A program made the translations under genes and the position numbers. Under the pieces are notes generated by a model that was given only the letters and a program-made list of their open reading frames with translations, did no database searches and had not been told where the DNA came from. DNA of 64,000 bases from an uncultured Lachnospiraceae bacterium. Lineage in GTDB: Bacteria > Bacillota > Clostridia > Lachnospirales > Lachnospiraceae. The stretch spans positions 124,001 through 188,000 of the forward strand of contig CAJULA010000002.1 of NCBI GenBank assembly GCA_910587155.1. The letters run 5' to 3'. Shown piece after piece: positions 60,962 to 64,000 of this stretch (positions within the stretch are counted from its first letter, which is position 1; every line of letters starts with the position of its first letter).

Positions 60962-61948
60962 TTATTTTCCCAGATATTTAAACCAATCCATTGTTGCATT
61001 CTCAATGCTGTCCGGCGTCCATACCGGTGCTTCCCGCCAATACTCAATATTATCAAGAACCTTTCTTACGCCTTCTTCAAATGTCACTTTTGCTTCCCAG
61101 CCAAGTACATTTTTAATTTTTGATACATCTGCAAACGTACAATCGGGTTCTCCCGGTCTCCTGGGAATATGAGTGATTTCTCCACCGAGCAATTCACACA
61201 GGTGATTAACAGAATAAGTGCCTCCACTTCCCACATTAAAAGTTTCCTGTACTACCTCAGATACTGCCGCCGTATAAAAAGCATCTGCAATATCCGTAAC
61301 ATAAGTAAAGTCTCTCGTCTGATTTCCGTCTCCCACGACTGTAAATGGCTTCTCTGCAAGTTTCTGTGCCAAAAACACCCCAAATACCGCCCCATAAGTT
61401 CCTGACGTCCTCGACCTCGTTCCATATACATTAAAAAGTCGCAGTGTCACTACTGGCAGACCATATACCTGACCCCAGTGCAAAACGGTTTCCTCTCCCA
61501 GTCTTTTAGTAAGTGCATAAGGATACTGTGGCCTGATTTCTGCCGTTTCTTTTGTCGGATACTCGTCAGGAATACCATAACAGGACGAAGAAGCAGCATA
61601 TACAAGCTTTTTAACATTTGCATCTTTTGCACATTCCACAACATGATAGGTACCCAGAACATTTGAAGAATAATACTCCCACGGTTTCTGAATTGATGGT
61701 ACAATATCAGCCAGCGCCGCAAAATGAAAAACATAATCTACATCCTTAAATACCGGTTTTATTTCCTCCTTACTTCGGATATCCATATGATAGACAGTCA
61801 GATTAGGATTTTCTTTCTGATGATCCAGGTTTTCAGGTCTGCCGGTTGAAAAATTGTCAATTACTCTTACAATATCCCCTTCTGCCAGCAACCTGTCTAC
61901 CATATGAGAACCTATAAATCCACACCCACCAGTTACCAGTGAAACCAT
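60962..61948 (-). CDS. Extended SDR nucleotide-sugar epimerase/dehydratase
   Basis: This 328-residue SDR has VTGGCGFIGSHMVDRLLAEG (NAD loop), FHFAALADIVPSIQKP, AASSSCYGIPDEYP and the catalytic YPYALTKRLGE. It looks like UDP-glucose/UDP-GlcNAc 4-epimerases in length and motifs. Being between gmhB and hldE it could be the heptose 6-epimerase, but motif similarity favours a hexose epimerase; both remain possible. GGAGGAGGTAAT before ATG 61948 is an excellent site. It lies 24 bp before hldE. Confidence 0.86.
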   Translation of the reverse strand: MVSLVTGGCGFIGSHMVDRLLAEGDIVRVIDNFSTGRPENLDHQKENPNLTVYHMDIRSKEEIKPVFKDVDYVFHFAALADIVPSIQKPWEYYSSNVLGTYHVVECAKDANVKKLVYAASSSCYGIPDEYPTKETAEIRPQYPYALTKRLGEETVLHWGQVYGLPVVTLRLFNVYGTRSRTSGTYGAVFGVFLAQKLAEKPFTVVGDGNQTRDFTYVTDIADAFYTAAVSEVVQETFNVGSGGTYSVNHLCELLGGEITHIPRRPGEPDCTFADVSKIKNVLGWEAKVTFEEGVRKVLDNIEYWREAPVWTPDSIENATMDWFKYLGK

Positions 61949-61997
61949 ATTACCTCCTCCGCCATAAGTCTCCATCTCTTTGATTTCTGTTTTCTCA

Positions 61998-62558
61998 TCA
62001 TCGTAATATTTCTACTACACCTCTCAAATCACTAACTATATAGTCCGGTTCTACTTTTTCCTCCATTCGTGCCGTACCATATCCAGACTCCAGCAGTATC
62101 GTTTTAACACCTATATTTTGTCCGGCTAATATATCGCTTGCCCGATCACCTACCATATAGGAACCCTGCATATTAATATGAAATTCCTTACAGGCTGTTT
62201 CATACAACCCGGTCTGCGGCTTACGGCATCTGCATATTTTTCTGTATTTTACAATGGTTCCCTTCACATGGTGCGGACAATAATATATGGCGTCCACACC
62301 TGTTTGCTGTTTCAGATAAGTGTTCATTTCATCAAGCTGTTCCTCCGTGAATAAACCTCTGGCTATACCGCTCTGATTTGTCACAACAATTGCATAATAC
62401 CCTTTTTTCTGTATTTGATGGATACAATCAGCTGCATATGGAAATATCTTCATATCACCAACAGAAGTGATATAACCTCTTTCTTCCGTCAATACTCCGT
62501 CTCTGTCCAGAAAAATTGCTCTTTTTCCTGATTTTTCCATGCTAAATTGATTCTCCAT
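61998..62558 (-). CDS. gmhB: D-glycero-D-manno-heptose 1,7-bisphosphate phosphatase (HAD)
   Basis: This 186-residue HAD phosphatase has FLDRDGVLTEERGY (nucleophile Asp18, Asp20), VVTNQSGIARG, and the zinc-binding cysteines/histidine of GmhB in YYCPHHVKG and CRCRKPQTGL (C94, H96, C109, C111), then GDRASDILAG. GmhB removes the C7 phosphate of heptose bisphosphate. It overlaps gmhA by 17 bases. The start ATG 62558 has GGAGAGGG next to it. Confidence 0.92.
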   Translation of the reverse strand: MENQFSMEKSGKRAIFLDRDGVLTEERGYITSVGDMKIFPYAADCIHQIQKKGYYAIVVTNQSGIARGLFTEEQLDEMNTYLKQQTGVDAIYYCPHHVKGTIVKYRKICRCRKPQTGLYETACKEFHINMQGSYMVGDRASDILAGQNIGVKTILLESGYGTARMEEKVEPDYIVSDLRGVVEILR

Positions 62559-63126
62559 CCCTCTCCATGATTAAGTCCACGATCTGTTGAAGTATCAAAT
62601 TATGAATAGATTCAACAATTCCATACTTTTTACAGGGCACATATACATTTAAATCTCCCATCTGCTTTGCTCTGTTATCTGCTTGAAATCCCGTAAATGT
62701 TATCACCGCTGCCTTCTTTTCTTTTGCAATATTGATTGCATTTATAATATTTTGCGAATTGCCGGAGCTGCTTATTGCAACTACCAGATCACCCTCTTTT
62801 AGCAGAAAATCCATCGGCCTTGAAAATATATACTCATACCCATAATCATTCCCCATACAGGTAGTAACAGCATTATCATATAAGCTATATGTATTCATTC
62901 CGCCATTTTTCATATAATCCGCTGTCATATGACTTGCTATGGCAGAACTCCCTCCATTCCCTATAAAAAAAAGTTTTGATCGGTTTCTTTTATGCCTGGT
63001 AAAAGTATCTACTAATAATCTGATTCCTTCATCATAATTTTTACATCTTATCTCAGAACCATTCCCATACAACATCTCTGTACAATAAAGCTTCTCTATT
63101 AATTCATTGATATATCGGCTCCCCAT
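62542..63126 (-). CDS. gmhA: Sedoheptulose-7-phosphate isomerase (SIS domain)
   Basis: This 194-residue SIS protein has FFIGNGGSSAIASHMTADY, DYGYEYIFSRPMDF, VVAISSSGNSQNIINAIN and a C-terminal ESIHNLILQQIVDLIM, as in GmhA. GmhA converts sedoheptulose-7-phosphate to D-glycero-D-manno-heptose-7-phosphate, the first step of heptose synthesis. It is the first gene of the AT-rich block: the gene upstream of it (63131 on) is strongly GC-rich. It overlaps gmhB. Confidence 0.9.
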   Translation of the reverse strand: MGSRYINELIEKLYCTEMLYGNGSEIRCKNYDEGIRLLVDTFTRHKRNRSKLFFIGNGGSSAIASHMTADYMKNGGMNTYSLYDNAVTTCMGNDYGYEYIFSRPMDFLLKEGDLVVAISSSGNSQNIINAINIAKEKKAAVITFTGFQADNRAKQMGDLNVYVPCKKYGIVESIHNLILQQIVDLIMERDGESI

Positions 63127-63130
63127 AGAT

Positions 63131-64000
63131 CTACCCTATTATCTCCACATCCTGCATCATCACCGGCTTCCCCGTCTTGCGGTACAGCTGCACCACACTG
63201 CTGGCGTCTCCATAATACGCGTCGCTGATCTCAATCGCCCGGTTTAAATCAGCCGTATCGTCATAAATCCCAAACCCCTGCGCCTGATACCAGGCGAGCA
63301 GCTTTTCATATTCTTTCCAAAGCGACGGCCGCATCGACTCGATCGTCGCCTTCACCAGCGGATGCGGTCTCCACAGCAGTGCCACTTCCTCCTGGTTTTC
63401 CTGAAATACACCAAATACATAGCGCATCTTCTCCAGCATCTTCTCATTGTGCTCCAGCAGCGCCACCACGCTTGTATTGTAAAAGACGACCTTTTTCCGG
63501 CTCCCGTCCGGTTTCTCTATCAACCGGCGCCAGCTTTCCGGGATCTCCACATCCGCCGATATCGTCTCTGCCACTTTGTCAAACTTTGGGGAGCCCAGGC
63601 CCAGTATTTTCTCTTTCCAGACGCTTTTTGTCTTTGCCCCTGCCTCTCTTGTCAAAATCTTTATGTAAGCCCTGCGCATGGCCTCTGACTGTACGATCAC
63701 CTTGTCCGCATTGTACACCCCCGGCAGGGTGACAAAATGCTCCAGCTTTTCCAGAGATTCTTCCTTATCCGGATCAGGCTCACCCAATATAAAATAAGGC
63801 ACATATACTAACTGATCCGTATACTGTTTCAATACCGACGAATAAAATGACGGATGTACACTTGTCACATAATTACAGTCGTCATACGGATTATGAATAA
63901 AGACCATATCCGGTCTGTGCTTTTCGAAATCGTAATTCTGATACCAGACAACAGGTACATATTTCGGGTACTCGCCGCCTTCGTAATGCAGTTCCCGGAA
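63131..64000 (-). CDS. CDP-glycerol-phosphotransferase/GT-B-like surface glycan protein (C-terminal part, runs off window)
   Basis: The frame is open to base 64000 and encodes the last 289 residues. It contains LHYEGGEYPKYVPVVWYQN, PDMVFIHNPYDDCNYVTSVH, VYVPYFILGE, VFYNTSVVALLEHN, ALLWRPHPLVKATIES and SDAYYGDASSVVQLYRKTGK. The HP and D-A-S-S positions fit the donor-binding region of TagB/TagF-like transferases, but the family is assigned only at superfamily level. GC content is about 58% by hand count in 63181-63240, against 30% in 62701-62760 just downstream, so this gene lies outside the AT-rich block. Confidence 0.72.
   Translation of the reverse strand, partial: FRELHYEGGEYPKYVPVVWYQNYDFEKHRPDMVFIHNPYDDCNYVTSVHPSFYSSVLKQYTDQLVYVPYFILGEPDPDKEESLEKLEHFVTLPGVYNADKVIVQSEAMRRAYIKILTREAGAKTKSVWKEKILGLGSPKFDKVAETISADVEIPESWRRLIEKPDGSRKKVVFYNTSVVALLEHNEKMLEKMRYVFGVFQENQEEVALLWRPHPLVKATIESMRPSLWKEYEKLLAWYQAQGFGIYDDTADLNRAIEISDAYYGDASSVVQLYRKTGKPVMMQDVEIIG

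Noticed and set aside
60962..61948. Assigning this SDR as HldD (ADP-heptose 6-epimerase) from position
   Set aside because: Its motifs and length look more like UDP-hexose 4-epimerases; position alone is not enough.

Overview
The window looks like the chromosome of a Gram-positive Clostridia member, most likely Lachnospiraceae (genus not resolved). The evidence is strong AGGAGG-type ribosome binding sites, a ClpC preceded by a short GntR regulator, YvyF-like and SH3b proteins, a DUF6142-like membrane protein and an M29 peptidase, all of types common in that family. Every gene I can support lies on the minus strand, so transcription runs from high to low coordinates. I saw no rRNA, tRNA, CRISPR array, insertion sequence or phage gene.

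Region 1 (1-13.7 kb) is GC-rich housekeeping DNA. It holds the 5' part of clpC with a coupled GntR-type regulator; a probable operon purE-purM-purN-purD followed by a zinc-ribbon protein and an SH3b membrane protein with an extreme Asp/Glu/Tyr tail; pyrE followed by two small membrane proteins and an M29-type peptidase; pyrF; a secreted protein; and a TPR lipoprotein. Sigma-A-type promoters can be read in front of the GntR gene, purE, pyrE, the secreted protein gene and the TPR gene.

Region 2 (13.75 kb to the window edge) is about 50 kb of surface-glycan biosynthesis genes in one direction, with little spacing and many start/stop overlaps. Both ends (about 13.7-21.1 kb and 63.1-64 kb) are GC-rich, while the middle (about 21.1-63.1 kb) is clearly AT-rich, as if a cassette had been exchanged inside a native locus. 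In order of transcription it encodes: a heptose module (gmhA, gmhB, SDR, HldE-like fusion); three related radical SAM enzymes with a TIGR04372-type glycosyltransferase, a DegT aminotransferase and a hexapeptide acyltransferase; a split transketolase; tandem SDR paralogues; a soluble sulfatase-fold protein; a legionaminic/sialic-acid-like module (PtmE-like nucleotidyltransferase, LegC, NeuA, NeuC, NeuB); a 2-aminoethylphosphonate module (phosphonopyruvate decarboxylase, PEP mutase with cytidylyltransferase, PhnW, PntC-like); then glycosyltransferases of several families, a TupA-like ATP-grasp ligase, DUF362, DUF1919, WbsX-like, RgpF-like, an IspD/TarI-like cytidylyltransferase, LicD, DUF4422 and a ribulose-phosphate-epimerase-like enzyme. 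Together they could build a complex glycan carrying heptose, a nonulosonic acid and a phosphonate. No flippase, polymerase or ABC exporter is in the window.

Two patterns stand out. At least eight otherwise unrelated proteins in the glycan locus carry an extra Rossmann-like domain, and one gene encodes that domain alone behind an N-terminal hydrophobic segment. Four genes between 37 and 51 kb are broken, or lose their natural N-terminus, exactly at a homopolymer run (A5, G8, A7, C6). This is either consensus error or slipped-strand variation. One of them is the PEP mutase, the committed phosphonate enzyme.
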